DNA of 64,000 nt, taken from Symsagittifera roscoffensis (Eukaryota; Xenacoelomorpha; Acoela; Convolutidae). Shown in pieces: positions 20,736 to 32,290 of the stretch. How positions within the stretch are numbered: position 1 is the stretch's first letter; each line of letters starts with the position of its first letter. The notes below the pieces were generated by a model that worked only from the letters and a program-made list of their open reading frames with translations, ran no database searches and was not told the origin of the DNA. Both the position numbers and the translations under genes were made by a program. The stretch covers positions 21,127,461-21,191,460 of the forward strand of contig NC_087070.1 of NCBI RefSeq assembly GCF_963678635.1. Reading direction: 5' to 3'.

Positions 20736-20923
20736 TTGTGCTCCTCTTTCTTTGTCTCTGATAAGGGTGGTGGGGGTGCCAATGCTCCTCCGCTTCAGAG
20801 ACAGTCTGCTCGGATGAATGATCAAACAAGAAGGAAGCAAGTTCAGTCAACCATCAAGAGGTCCGCCAATTGTCTTTTCCTAAGGATGGCGAGGATGGCG
20901 CCGGTGCTCTGTCTTCTAGTTCA
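20736..20923 (+). pseudogene. Fossil exon ending in a GTGAGT donor
   Basis: The frame that ends ...DGEDGAGALSSSS at 20923 is followed by GTGAGTTAAC, a good 5' splice site. The frame is phase 0 there, as is the start of the next putative exon at 21188. Upstream the same frame meets a TGA near 20820, while another frame stays open across 20736-20927, so an indel or a different splice pattern is likely. Acidic and Ser-rich; no family recognised. Confidence 0.3.
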
Positions 20924-21187
20924 GTGAGTTAACCTTAGGAATTTTTTGTTTTACCGTTGGTAAACCTTGCTTAACATTAAGTCGGGCGTTGGTTGACCTC
21001 AACAAGATTTGTTTTACTGTTGTTAATCCTTGCTTAAGTCAGGTGTTAAAATGACCTCCAAAAACGTTTTTACTGTTTTTAAATCTTGTTCAACGTTCAG
21101 TCAGCTGTTACGATAAAGTTTTGGTTTTTTTTCGTGGTTTTTCATTCCTGTTCTTTTTACTAATTTTTTAACTCGTTTTAAATACAG

Positions 21188-21420
21188 ACAACTGCACCAA
21201 TCAAGATTACCTCCGCAATCAGCGATGGCGCGATGAATTTTTTCTCTGATTGGGGGTCCCGGGACACAAGTCCCGTAAAGAAGAAGGCCAAATAGGTCAA
21301 GACAGTCGTGGTCCTGGACGAAAAAAGAGCTTGCAGCTCGCGTTCAGTCCAGGTGCAGTCGATTCATCTTTGGCTCGGTGACTCAGATGGGCTCACACTC
21401 TTAGAGGCAGTATTGTCCTA
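21188..21420 (+). pseudogene. Fossil exon with consensus splice sites and one in-frame TAG
   Basis: The exon is preceded by a long pyrimidine tract and TACAG and followed by GTAAGTATC, both near consensus. The reading TTAPIKITSAISDGAM... continues to a TAG at 21293-21295 and then stays open to the donor (VKTVVVLDEKRACSS...). Codon use is less AT-rich than the surroundings. Together with the donor at 20923 this indicates a spliced plus-strand gene that has decayed, or the true 3' end of a gene at the TAG. No homologue recognised. Confidence 0.35.
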
Positions 21421-21566
21421 GTAAGTATCTTAGTCCTAATTCACTCAGTTGTTTTCAACCCCTTTAACCGGAAGTTTACGTTCAGCTATGTGCTTGCGAG
21501 CTGAACTGTGAAAACTGCACAATATCTTATGTTTTAGTGCAAAGTTGATGTTGTAGTCAATACAAA

Positions 21567-22040
21567 CTAGAACATGCAAACACAAAATAACTCTATAGAG
21601 GCACTACTCCAAAGTTTCTGGGAGAGGATCGGGATGCACTTGAAACATCTAGTCTGCATGAGTGTATCAAGTGCTTCACAAGATGTTAATGGCTCAAATA
21701 TATAGAGATGGTCAACACTTTTCCACCCGTAAGTTTCGTTTAGACCTTTCTTAAGTGAATTGATGTTAACCAATGAAAACTTTTCCAGAAAATTCGTTTG
21801 AAATGCGTGCCCCCTCTCAATCCCACCCAAATGATGCCTGTTATTTATTGTAAACATATAATACATATAATAGGTTCCAGACAAGGCTGCAGCTACTCGA
21901 TCTGAGTAAGGGCCAGTGTCCGTCGGGGAAGACTGAGTCTTAGACGAGGATAATGAGTGACCAGATCGCGTTGTGTTACGCAACAGAAGGGAAAAAGGGA
22001 AACTTTCTTTCGCACATGATGGCATCCTAGTCATCTTCAT
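21567..22040 (-). other. 157-codon open frame in block A (unsupported as gene)
   Basis: Open minus frame with Cys and Ser and no recognisable motif (LKKGLNETYGWKSVDHLYIF). In the second and third copies of block A one extra T in a T-run near 25563 and 27448 breaks the frame. Open length alone does not prove coding, and the later loss of frame without other change argues against constraint. Confidence 0.2.
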
Positions 22041-22324
22041 TCAAGCGCTGCGGTGTCATTAGGACATTAATTCCACCGCAGCCAATAAATAATTGCAAAA
22101 CTGGGTAAAACAGCCCACAGAGCGATTTCCAAGAAATTCAGTTAACGTTGTTTTGTCTGGTGCAGAAACAGCATTTTAACGAAAGTTAACGTTAAATTAT
22201 GATTTCGAGTTATTCAATGGTGTTTATGTTTCAGATTCCACGACACATTCCCGAACCAAAAGACCAGTGCGACAGTCGAGGGTGTTAATCAGGCGTGCTT
22301 AGGTTACAGCAGATTTGACTCCTG

Positions 22325-22522
22325 TTGTTCGGTGCACCATCCACACCCCCGGCGCGGGTCGAGCCACACCCCCGTTTGGAGTACTCCCGTAGAGTCCGCT
22401 CATCATCCTCTAGCTCGCCTGGGAAGCATCCCGGTCAGAGCCGCCAAGATGCATTAGTGGTGCCTCATTCTGGTTTTGATGATGATGAAGAAAGGCCAGA
22501 AATGCTAGGATCTCAACAGTGA
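22325..22522 (+). pseudogene. Fossil terminal exon, Ser-rich and acidic
   Basis: Open frame rich in Pro, Arg and Ser, then acidic (SGFDDDEERPEMLGSQQ), ending in a TGA at 22520-22522. A 3' splice site TTTATGTTTCAG lies near 22232. The tandem duplication at 21.5-29.0 kb includes only its first part: in the later copies the frame is cut at the A/X border (after 22462), which shows that copy 1 is ancestral there. Function unknown. Confidence 0.35.
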
Positions 22523-24835
22523 ACTCAAATTCTCTGAAATTCTTTTCAAAGCTCAAATGATTTCCGCCAGTTTTGCAATTTCTTTTGCCTATTCCTTTCG
22601 CAATTGTGCTCCCATGATTTCATAGTGCTACTGGAAATTTGATCTTCACTGATTTTTCACCTGTCTCGCCATACAACTTAATTATTTTTACTACCATGAT
22701 TTTTATCCCACCTTTAACCTAATTTAATGTTGAGCAACATTAAACAACGTTGACAAGATCATCATATTTTAACCTGTTTCAACTTGTTGAATTGAGCTAA
22801 GCTATGATGATTTGCTTAACATTGTTCAACTTTGCTCAACGATAACTTATGTTAAACAAGGTTTGCAGATTGATTTTCAAAAATTTATTTAACGTTAAGC
22901 AACGTTAAACAATGGAAGCAGATCGTAATTTTTCAACCTAAAGTTAACGTTAAGCAACGTTAAACAACGTTAAGCGTATCGCCATATTTCAAGCTAAGTT
23001 AACGTTAAACAACCGTAAGCGGATTGTCATATTTCATTCAAAGTTGATGTTAAGCAAGGTTAAACAAAGTTGCTTAATTTTGATCGTCGCAAATTGAAGC
23101 CGTTCAACTTCACTTAATCTAACGTTGTGTTAAGCAACGTAGAGAGTTTTGAAGCCATTCAACGTCATTTGACTTAAGTTAACGTTAAATTAGGTGCAGC
23201 TCGAAGAGCTGGTTCTTGACTTAACGTTACATCACGTTAAATTAGGTGTAGCGTTTCAAAATTAGTTCAATCAACCTAAAACAAAATAACTTAACTTGAA
23301 GTTAAGTAAGGTTAAATTGGAACGTTAAATCACGTTAAGTCAGACAGCACATGAGCGCCTATTTAGGCTTAACGTTCAACCGTTACACGTAACGATAAAA
23401 TTTTACACCCAAGCTAACGTTACATTTAGACTGCACCGCTACACGTCAATTCACGTCATTTGACGTTAAGTAACGCGTAAATTTTTGAAGTTTTGCCCAC
23501 TGGATACTTTGTGCTCAACCATGTTCTGACATTGAAATATAAGACTATGGTTATATTTTAACTTCGTGCTTGATGTCAAACTTGATCCAAATTTTAACCA
23601 GGAAAAGAATATGTTTTATCGGTGTGGTTTTGTTTTGCCAGACCAGTTTCGAAATTTCAACCTATGAATTTTGTCAAAATTTTTCAATACAATTGCAGAG
23701 TTTTTGAGGTTACCCTGAGCTAAAATCTAAAAGATATTTTAACATTTATTTATGTTTTGAGAAAATCAATGCTTACGAAGTTCCCATTGTTCTTTTAGGC
23801 TCAGAAAAAACTTGTTGCCATCTGATTAGTTCAAATATTGCGTTACCAGGAGCTGTATACATCATTTTGTTCTTAAAAGTGTGTTTGGTGAATACTTTTT
23901 CAGCCAAAAACTTTATCAGACATGTTGAAGGACAGTCGGAACATTCAATGCCTTACCCTGATACGAGGGTTTTTGCTGTTTTGACATTTGAAGAATTATT
24001 CGGGATGTTTGTGCTTGGTTGCTTTTTCCTGGATGTGCAACTTTTTTGCGACATTTTTTATTTATTTTATCTGAAACATATTCATATCGTGAGCTCAAAA
24101 ATAACACAAAATTCCCTGTGATCAATTTTGCAGAACCAAAATTTCGCGCCCTTAGGATATGCCACATGCGTTAAGGGGTTGTGCGCTGTGTTTAGGGGAT
24201 TTTGTTTCAAATTTCGAAATTCGTAAGCAGCGAAATAATGCTTCTCAGAACTCACTCAAAGTTCACTTGAGACAATTTATTTGGTCTATAAAATATTATT
24301 TGTAAAAAAATTTACTCTTGCGTTGAAATAAGTATGGTAGCATCATGTTCAAAACTAAATTAGAAAGTAGAAAGGTCTCAATTTTTGTATCTTGAAAATT
24401 AGTCCATAGACTTTACAAGAAAGTCAAAACATTCAAAGCTTCGCCCCGATACGGTCGGCATGTTTTCATCTTCAGAATCATTGATTTTTGTTGAAAATTT
24501 ATTATGTACTCCATTATATTGGTCAAAACGTCACTCAAAAACTTCGTTTATTTTCGCCTAAAAACAGTTAATTTTTGCCACTGAGAAATCATTTTTGATA
24601 TTTTTTCGAGTTGTTAGTGTATTTTTGTGATAGTTAATTTCTAACCAGTTTTATATATCAACTTAATTTAGCAACAAGCATGACATCTTGATATTAATTA
24701 GAAACGACTCTTCTACTGAACCGTTTTAAATCCAACATAATCGATAGAATTACTTGCTACTATTGAATTCATTGAGCCAATAAAACTTGCTTTTTGAAAT
24801 AACTCTCAATAAAGCAGTTTTAGAGAAAGGGGAGT

Positions 24836-25271
24836 CATGCTTGGCAAAAGTCTGCGGGCATTAGTAGGTAAATTTTGCGATGCGGACTGCGGGCATTTTT
24901 TACTTATTATGTGGGTCTTTTTGCGGAAAAGTTACAATTCTGCGGAAAAAAAACGGGGAAGTTTTTCCAAACGTGAGCAAATTTTTGCCAAACTTAGAAT
25001 ATGACGGCCCTTCTAACAAAGTTGTAAGGTTTTTATTGCATTTTATTTCAAAATTTTATATTCGAGTCGGATTTTTTAATCGAAATAAAAAAAATTGCGA
25101 GAAAAAAATGCAGGCAGAAATAACCTCTACAAAAAGAACTCAAAATCTTCATGAATTATTCTCACAAATTGTATTCTCACGGAATTTCTGCTGGATTCAG
25201 CGGTTTCAAAATCGAGACGTATTATGCGGTAACTAAGCGCGATTATGCGCCGCATATTTATGTCAAGCCTG
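24836..25271 (+). mobile_element. hAT-like MITE, copy 1 (436 bp)
   Basis: The 5' end CATGCTTGGCAAAAGTCTGC and the complement of the 3' end, CAGGCTTGACATAAATATGC, form imperfect terminal inverted repeats. The 5' flank is AGGGGAGT (24828-24835); the 3' flank of the last copy in the array is again AGGGGAGT, an 8-bp target-site duplication typical of hAT elements. No transposase. The 118-codon frame inside is not supported as a gene. Confidence 0.75.
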
Positions 25272-26720
25272 AGGGGACAAAACTGCACAATATCTTATGT
25301 TTTAGTGCAAAGTTGATGTTGTAGTCAATACAAACTAGAACAAGCAAACACAAAATAACTCTATAGAGGCGCTACTCCAAAGTTTCTGGGAGAGGATCGG
25401 GATGCACTTGAAACATCTAGTCTGCATGAGTGTATCAAGTGCTTCACAAGATGTTAATGGCTCAAATATATAGAGATGGTCAACACTTTTCCACCCGTAA
25501 GTTTCGTTTAGACCTTTCTTAAGTGAATTGATGTTAACCAATGAAAACTTTTCCAGAAAATTTTGTTTGAAATGCGTGCCCCCTCTCAATCCCACCCAAA
25601 TGATGCCTGTTATTTATTGTAAACATATAATACATATAATATGTTCCAGACAAGGCTGCAGCTACTCGATCTGAGTAAGGGCCAGTGTCCGTCGGGGAAG
25701 ACTGAGTCTTAGACGAGGATAATGAGTGACCAGATCGCGTTGTGTTACTCAACAGAAGGGAAAAAGGGAAACTTTCTTTCGCACATGATGGCATCCTAGT
25801 CATCTTCATTCAAGCGCTGCGGTGTCATTATGACATTAATTCCACCGCAGCCAATAAATAATTGCGAAACTGGGTTAAACAGCCCACAGAGCGATTTCCA
25901 AGAAATTCAGTTAACGTTGTTTTGTCTGGTGCAGAAACAGCATTTTAACGAAAGTTAACGTTAAATTATGATTTTGAGTTATTCAATGGTGTTTATGTTT
26001 CAGATTCCACGACACATTCCCGAACCAAAAGACCAGTGCGACAGTCGAGGGTGTTAATCAGGCGTGCTTAGGTTACAGCAGATTTGACTCCTGTTGTTCG
26101 GTGCACCATCCACACCCCCGACGCGGGTCGAGCCACACCCCCGTTTGGAGTACTCCCGTAGAGTCCGCTCATCATCCTCTAGCTCGCCTGGGAAGCATCC
26201 CGGTCAGAGCCGCCAAGATGCATTAGTGGTGAATTAGTGGTAAATTAGAAAGTAGAAAGGTCTCAATTTTTGTATCTTGAAAATTAGTCCATAGACTTTA
26301 CAAGAAAGTCAAAACATTCAAAGCTTCGCCCCGATACGGTCGGCATGTTTTCATCTTCAGAATCATTGATTTTTGTTGAAAATTTATTATGTACTCCATT
26401 ATATTGGTCAAAACGTCACTCAAAAACTTCGTTTATTTTCGCCTAAAAACAGTTAATTTTTGCCACTGAGAAATCATTTTTGATATTTTTTCGAGTTGGT
26501 AGTGTATTTTTGTGATAGTTAATTTCTAACCAGTTTTATATATCAACCTAATTTAGCAACAAGCATGACATCTTGATATTAATTAGAAACGACTCTTCTA
26601 CTGAACCGTTTTAAATCCAACATAATCGATAGAATTACTTGCTACTATTGAATTCATTGAGCCAATAAAACTTGCTTTTTGAAATAACTCTCAATAAAGC
26701 AGTTTTAGAGAAAGGGGAGT

Positions 26721-27156
26721 CATGCTTGGCAAACGTCTGCGGGCATTAGTAGGTAAATTTTGCGATGCGGACTGCGGGCATTTTTTACTTATTATGCGGG
26801 TCTTTTTGCGGAAAAGTTACAATTCTGTGGAAAAAAAACGGGGAAGTTTTTCCAAACGTGAGCAAATTTTTGCCAAAATTAGAATATGACGGCCCTTCTA
26901 ACAAATTTGTAAGGTTTTTATTGCATTTTATTTCAAAATTTTATATTCGAGTCGGATTTTTTAATCGAAATAAAAAAAATTGCGAGAAAAAAATGCAGGC
27001 AGAAATAACCTCTACAAAAAGAACTCAAAATCTTCATGAATTATTCTCACAAATTGTATTCTCACGGAATTTCTGCGGGATTCAGCGGTTTCAAAATCGA
27101 GACGTATTATGCGGTAATTAAGCGCGATTATGCGCCGCATATTTATGTCAAGCCTG
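26721..27156 (+). mobile_element. hAT-like MITE, copy 2
   Basis: Copy of the same MITE carried along by the 1885-bp tandem duplication, not by a new transposition. Its 3' flank reads AGGGGA then joins block A. Confidence 0.75.
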
Positions 27157-28605
27157 AGGGGACAAAACTGCACAATATCTTATTTTTTAGTGCAAAGTTG
27201 ATGTTGTAGTCAATACAAGCTAGAACAAGCAAACACAAAATAACTCTATAAAGGCGCTACTCCAAAGTTTCTGGGAGAGGATCGGGATGCACTTGAAACA
27301 TCTAGTCTGCATGAGTGTATCAAGTGCTTCACAAGATGTTAATGGCTCAAATATATAGAGATGGTCAACACTTTTCAACCCATAAGTTTCGTTTAGACCT
27401 TTCTTAAGTGAATTGATGTTAACCAATGAAAACTTTTCCAGAAAATTTTGTTTGAAATGCGTGCCCCCTCTCAATCCCACCCAAATGATGCCTGTTATTT
27501 ATTGTAAACATATAATACATATAATATGTTCCAGACAAGGCTGCAGCTACTCGATCTGAGTAAGGGCCAGTGTCCGTCGGGGAAGACTGAGTCTTAGACG
27601 AGGATAATGAGTGACCAGATCGCGTTGTGTTACTCAACAGAAGGGAAAAATGGAAACTTTCTTTCGCACATGATGGCATCCTAGTCATCTTCATTCAAGC
27701 GCTGCGGTGTCATTATGACATTAATTCCACCGCAGCCAATAAATAATTGCAAAACTGGGTAAAACAGCCCACAGAGCGATTTCCAAGAAATTCAGTTAAC
27801 GTTGTTTTGTCTGGTGCAGAAACAGCATTTTAACGAAAGTTAACGTTAAATTATGATTTTGAGTTATTCAATGGTGTTTATGTTTCAGATTCCACGACAC
27901 ATTCCCGAACCAAAAGACCAGTGCGACAGTCGAGGGTGTTAATCAGGCGTGCTTAGGTTACAGCAGATTTGACTCCTGTTGTTCGGTGCACCATCCACAC
28001 CCCCGACGCGGGTCGAGCCACACCCCCGTTTGGAGTACTCCCGTAGAGTCCGCTCATCATCCTCTAGCTCGCCTGGGAAGCATCCCGGTCAGAGCCGCCA
28101 AGATGCATTAGTGGTGAATTAGTGGTAAATTAGAAAGTAGAAAGGTCTTAATTTTTGTATCTTGAAAACTAGTCCATAGACTTTACAAGAAAGTCAAAAC
28201 ATTCAAAGCTTCGCCCCGATACGGTCGGCATGTTTTCATCTTCAGAATCATTGATTTTTGTTGAAAATTTATTATGTACTCCATTATATTGGTCAAAACG
28301 TCACTCAAAAACTTCGTTTATTTTCGCCTAAAAACAGTTAATTTTTGCCACTGAGAAATCATTTTTGATATTTTTTTGAGTTGGTAGTGTATTTTTGTGA
28401 TAGTTAATTTCTAACCAGTTTTATATATCAACCTAATTTAGCAACAAGCATGACATCTTGATATTAATTAGAAACGACTCTTCTACTGAACCGTTTTAAA
28501 TCCAACATAATCGATAGAATTACTTGCTACTATTGAATTCATTGAGCCAATAAAACTTGCTTTTTGAAATAACTCTCAATAAAGCAGTTTTAGAGAAAGG
28601 GGAGT

Positions 28606-29041
28606 CATGCTTGGCAAACGTCTGCGGGCATTAGTAGGTAAATTTTGCGATGCGGACTGCGGGCATTTTTTACTTATTATGCGGGTCTTTTTGCGGAAAA
28701 GTTACAATTCTGCGGAAAAAAAACGGGGAAGTTTTTCCAAACGTGAGCAAATTTTTGCCAAAATTAGAATATGACGGCCCTTCTAACAAATTTGTAAGGT
28801 TTTTATTGCATTTTATTTCAAAATTTTATATTCGAGTCGGATTTTTCAATCGAAATAAAAAAAATTGCGAGAAAAAAATGCAGGCAGAAATAACCTCTAC
28901 AAAAAGAACTCAAAATCTTCATGAATTATTCTCACAAATTGTATTCTCACGGAATTTCTGCGGGATTCAGCGGTTTCAAAATCGAGACGTATTATGCGGT
29001 AACTAAGCGCGATTATGCGCCGCATATTTATGTCAAGCCTG
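28606..29041 (+). mobile_element. hAT-like MITE, copy 3, with intact 3' target duplication
   Basis: Third copy from the tandem duplication. The full 8-bp AGGGGAGT follows at 29042-29049 and leads into unique sequence, so this end preserves the original insertion flank. Confidence 0.75.
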
Positions 29042-29279
29042 AGGGGAGTGTTAAATTATACTTTTTTTCTCATGAATTTAACCAGTTCTCCGATGTGGGT
29101 GTTCTATGAAACCATTTCATGAAACATAGGTGCAGGTGAAAAGAAAATAAGCGAGTTATTTTGAGTAGTTCGTGGCGCTAGCGCGTTCAGCATTATACAT
29201 AGAAGCATCAGAGCTTGCATAACTTAGTACAGCAGGCGAACAAACTGCGAAATTTCAAACCACCAAAACTATTAGAAGA

Positions 29280-29510
29280 ACTATTAGAGGGTAACTTTTA
29301 CTGATCTTCGCGTCGATATCATTATGAGGCTAAACTGTGTATTTTGTGAATTGTAAGTTGATTCCGCAACGAAGACGCTCTCTTTGTTCTTCTTTTGTTC
29401 TTTCGGTTTCTTTAATCGTTCCGACAAAATTTTAACATATTTAAAGATTTGTCTCTGGAAGCCAAGAAGAGCGCAGTGCACGGTTTTGCCTCGAGATGCT
29501 CTTGCAAATT
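29280..29510 (-). repeat. Dispersed repeat, inverted copy at 49.78-49.97 kb
   Basis: The minus strand here and the plus strand at about 49780-49965 share ATGTTAAAATTTTGTCGGAA, a block with AGAACAAAAGAAGAAC, and TTGCGGAATC, in the same order. A repeat family of unknown type. Confidence 0.65.
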
Positions 29511-31226
29511 AGTATGAAAACTTTTGAATAAAAACTACGTGAAATTTTCTAATAGAAAATTAAAGGTAGCAAAGATAAAAAATTTTGTCATAAACAACAA
29601 AAATTTGAAAATTTGTAAAAAGGAATATGCTGATGGCATCTGCGGATGAGGTCTTTGGAGGGAAGGTTCGTTCCGGAAACCATCTCGCAGTTAATTGTTG
29701 GCTGATTTTTTCAACAGATTTTTTGTAAAATGTTTGGCCCTAAGTCAAATTCTAAGAACAAAAAAGAAAAAAACATTTAAAAAACTGAATTTTTTCTGGA
29801 TTATGGTATATCGATAATTATTTCAATTAAATTATTGAAAAATTTGTTTAAATCAGAAAAAACGTTTCGTGAGAAAGCTCTAGACTTTTAGACCTTCTGC
29901 GAGGGCGGTTGGAAGTTTTTAAGGTGCAAAAATGAAAATCGAACTCTTACAGATTTGTCAGAAGAGATGTTAACGAAAAAACGTCTAGCCCGATTAAACG
30001 ACACTGGCTCTCGAAAGTGTAAAGATGACCGTATAATAGCAAAGTCGCAAGCTCGTTTATGCAGTGAAGAAGCTTTGTTCAAAAAGAAGCTTTTTTCAAA
30101 ATCTTGCGAAGAAGCTGTGTTCAAAATCTTGTTAACTCGTTTTTTAAACTGAACAAGACTGCTCGTATCAGGGCGAGGCCGTGAATGCTCCGACCGTGAG
30201 CAAAAAATAAAATGATAAAAAATTAATGTATAAAAAAACTAAAACTTGAGATTTTTTTTTGAAAATAATCCCTCCACACGCAATATAAAGAACAAAGGGA
30301 TAGATATCGTTCCTTGTAAAATATCAACCATGGCATATAAGCTTCTTTCAACCAATTTGGAACGACTTCTAAGGCGGATTAAATCTCCGCTTACGCGTTA
30401 ATAGTTGGAAATATATCGCGCGTTAATTGTCAAAATGGCAATCTTTAAACCCCCATATTTTTACGAAAAACAATCACAGGTAAAAAAAATTTTCAAAATT
30501 AACTTTGAAACTTTTCTTCAGAGAAAGCACAACTTCCAGCAATTTGATATAATTTCATGCATTCTAAATTATCTGTAGTATGTTTTTTTTTAATTTGGTC
30601 CTGATTTGTAAATAGTTTTTTTCCAAGCATTCTATGGTTTTCCTGGATACAAAAGTGACTTAACATGAGCTCAAATGTGCATTATAAAACCTTCCACGGG
30701 ATGAAAACAGTTTTGACATAATCTAGGCAAGCAGTTCGAAGTATTGCAACTACTATATTCCTTAAAGGTTAGTATAAAACACTTAAGAATTTAGTCTAAA
30801 TTATCTCAACACTAAGATAATTGTTTAGTTAATTTCTTTTTTTCAAATTATGATAGAATAAAAACTATCAATTTTTTTTCAGCGTTTGGTTGTGCAAAAA
30901 ATACAATTCAAACATGCAGGAAATTTTACTTTGTTCAGCGATTTGTCGATATAGATGTCTATAAAATTAAAGCTTAGGTGTGTCTCCGATTTTTATCTAC
31001 CTACACTTGAGTCGGCCTTATGTCGCATATTTTCGCAAAACAAAAATTAAAAGTTAAGTTTCTTCCCCTTTTAAGTGAAAAAGTCCGTAGCGCATGCTAA
31101 ACGACATTATAAGATTTTACGCTGAGCTCATGCAACAATTTCTCGACATAAAAAATCCAACGGCCATGATATAGTTGCCTTTAGAATTAACACCTTGATG
31201 CTTGGATAACACTACTTACCTTCTAT

Positions 31227-31600
31227 TCTACCAACACAGAGGCGAAGCTTCGCTTCGCGAACACTAGCCAGATCACGACAAAAAGCAGCTCTTAAAAGCA
31301 ATAAGAAAAATTAGACATAAGCCTCGAAATAGTGAAAACTCGACTACGTCTGGGACTCGAACGTGCAACCTACAGCGATGAAGAGTCTCACACACTAACC
31401 ACTCAGCCACGGACGCTTAATAGTCTCCAAACACGAGCCAAAAAAGCAGAGAACAGATGCTAGGCAATTTCGAATGCTACAGTTAACACTTTAAATGAAT
31501 ACTTTTGTTTGCGAGTTATGTTAGATAAAACAGAAGGTTCGTAAGAATACACTAAGCTTATCGCTAACGTGAACAAGGATAGCCGGTTACTGTGCAAGAA
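31227..31600 (-). repeat. tRNA-derived SINE-like element, copy 1
   Basis: On the minus strand the 5' part reads like a tRNA: TCCGTGGCTGAGTGGTTAGT fits a pol III A box and ACGTTCGAGTCCC a B box, and the outer arms pair like an acceptor stem except for one mismatch. The T-arm does not fold well, so it is not a working tRNA. A related copy with the same flanking sequence (AGCAGCTCT..., GAACAGATGCTA, AGAAGGTTCGTA) is at 54.79-55.16 kb. That the whole unit is repeated marks it as a SINE. Confidence 0.65.
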
Positions 31601-32049
31601 GCACAAGGTTCTGACCAGTCTTAAAAAATAGAACAGTTTTTTCCAATTATTGTCAATTTTTTTCGGCGTCGTGTGATAAAGGGAGCTGAACAAAAACCTA
31701 AGGATTAGGTATATTCGACAGTCATAGTTAAATAAACAAACTGCAATAAAAATTTTGTTGCAAAATTAACTTTTTACAGCAAAATGAAACCCAAAAAAAA
31801 TTCGAACATTTCTTGAAGTTTTGCAGTTTTTTGAATTTTTGAAAGTTTTGTTTCCAAAAAGGAGTTAAATACTCCAAATTTAGGCTTTGAAAGCAATTAA
31901 AATAAGACTGCTTGCTCGCTTTATTCGCTCGAACTAAGACGAAAAAGCAAAAATTTCATAACCGGTTTTTCTCGACACTGGGAAAAATTTTTCGAAATTT
32001 TTGAATGAGGTTCGAAGAATCACGACTGTAAGGGATTTTAAATCTCACC

Positions 32050-32290
32050 TAATTCAGTAAAACTAACCTGGACGCTCACCTTATTAGCTTTAAATAAGAA
32101 CCAAAATCAAAAACTTCTAATCGGTTTTTCTCGACACTGGGAAAATTGTTTGGAATTTTTTAATGACGTTCGAATCACGACTAAAAGGGCTTTAATATGA
32201 TATGTCACTCAAACAAGTCCGGTGATTAATTGTGTTACCTGATTTTGCGTGGAAAACAAAAAAAACTAAAACACACCCGAATATGAAGTT
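32050..32290 (+). repeat. Dispersed repeat; inverted partner at 38.2-38.44 kb
   Basis: Sequence from CTAACCTGGACGCTCACCTT through TCTCGACACTGGGAAAA to TGATTTTGCGTGGAAAACAA recurs in reverse complement at 38200-38440. A partial direct duplication of its first half precedes it at about 31920-32040. Confidence 0.75.

Larger units (their letters stand above)
18960..23480. repeat. Field of degenerate AACGTTAA / TTAACGTT repeats
   Basis: The near-palindrome TTAACGTTAA and one- or two-base variants occur dozens of times, for instance in runs such as AAGCAACGTTAAACAACGTT near 22.9 kb. Density is highest at 19.0-20.1 kb and 22.7-23.5 kb. Parts of the field look like introns of the fossil plus-strand gene at 20.2-22.5 kb. 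An invertebrate satellite-like or intron-expanding repeat is possible; I know no name for it. Confidence 0.7.
21511..29047 (+). repeat. Tandem duplication array A-X-B-A-B-A-B, period 1885 bp
   Basis: Block A: 21511-22462, 25279-26231, 27164-28116. Block B: 24356-25278, 26241-27163, 28126-29047. X (22463-24355) is present only in the first copy. The last two periods are exactly 1885 bp and nearly identical in sequence, hence recent. A-to-B joints in copies 2 and 3 carry a short filler. B-to-A joints fall within the target-site duplication of the MITE inside B. X contains AACGTTAA repeats and no gene. Confidence 0.92.

Noticed and set aside
24880-25236. 118-codon plus-strand frame repeated three times
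   Set aside because: It lies within a MITE and is conserved only because the whole segment was duplicated recently; composition is that of AT-rich DNA.
21511-29047. CRISPR-like or satellite array
   Set aside because: Only three units of 1885 bp, with clear duplication and deletion joints; an ordinary tandem duplication in a eukaryote.
31340-31420. Possible tRNA gene on the minus strand
   Set aside because: A and B boxes and an acceptor-like stem are there, but the T-arm does not pair and the sequence is part of a longer repeated unit; called a SINE.
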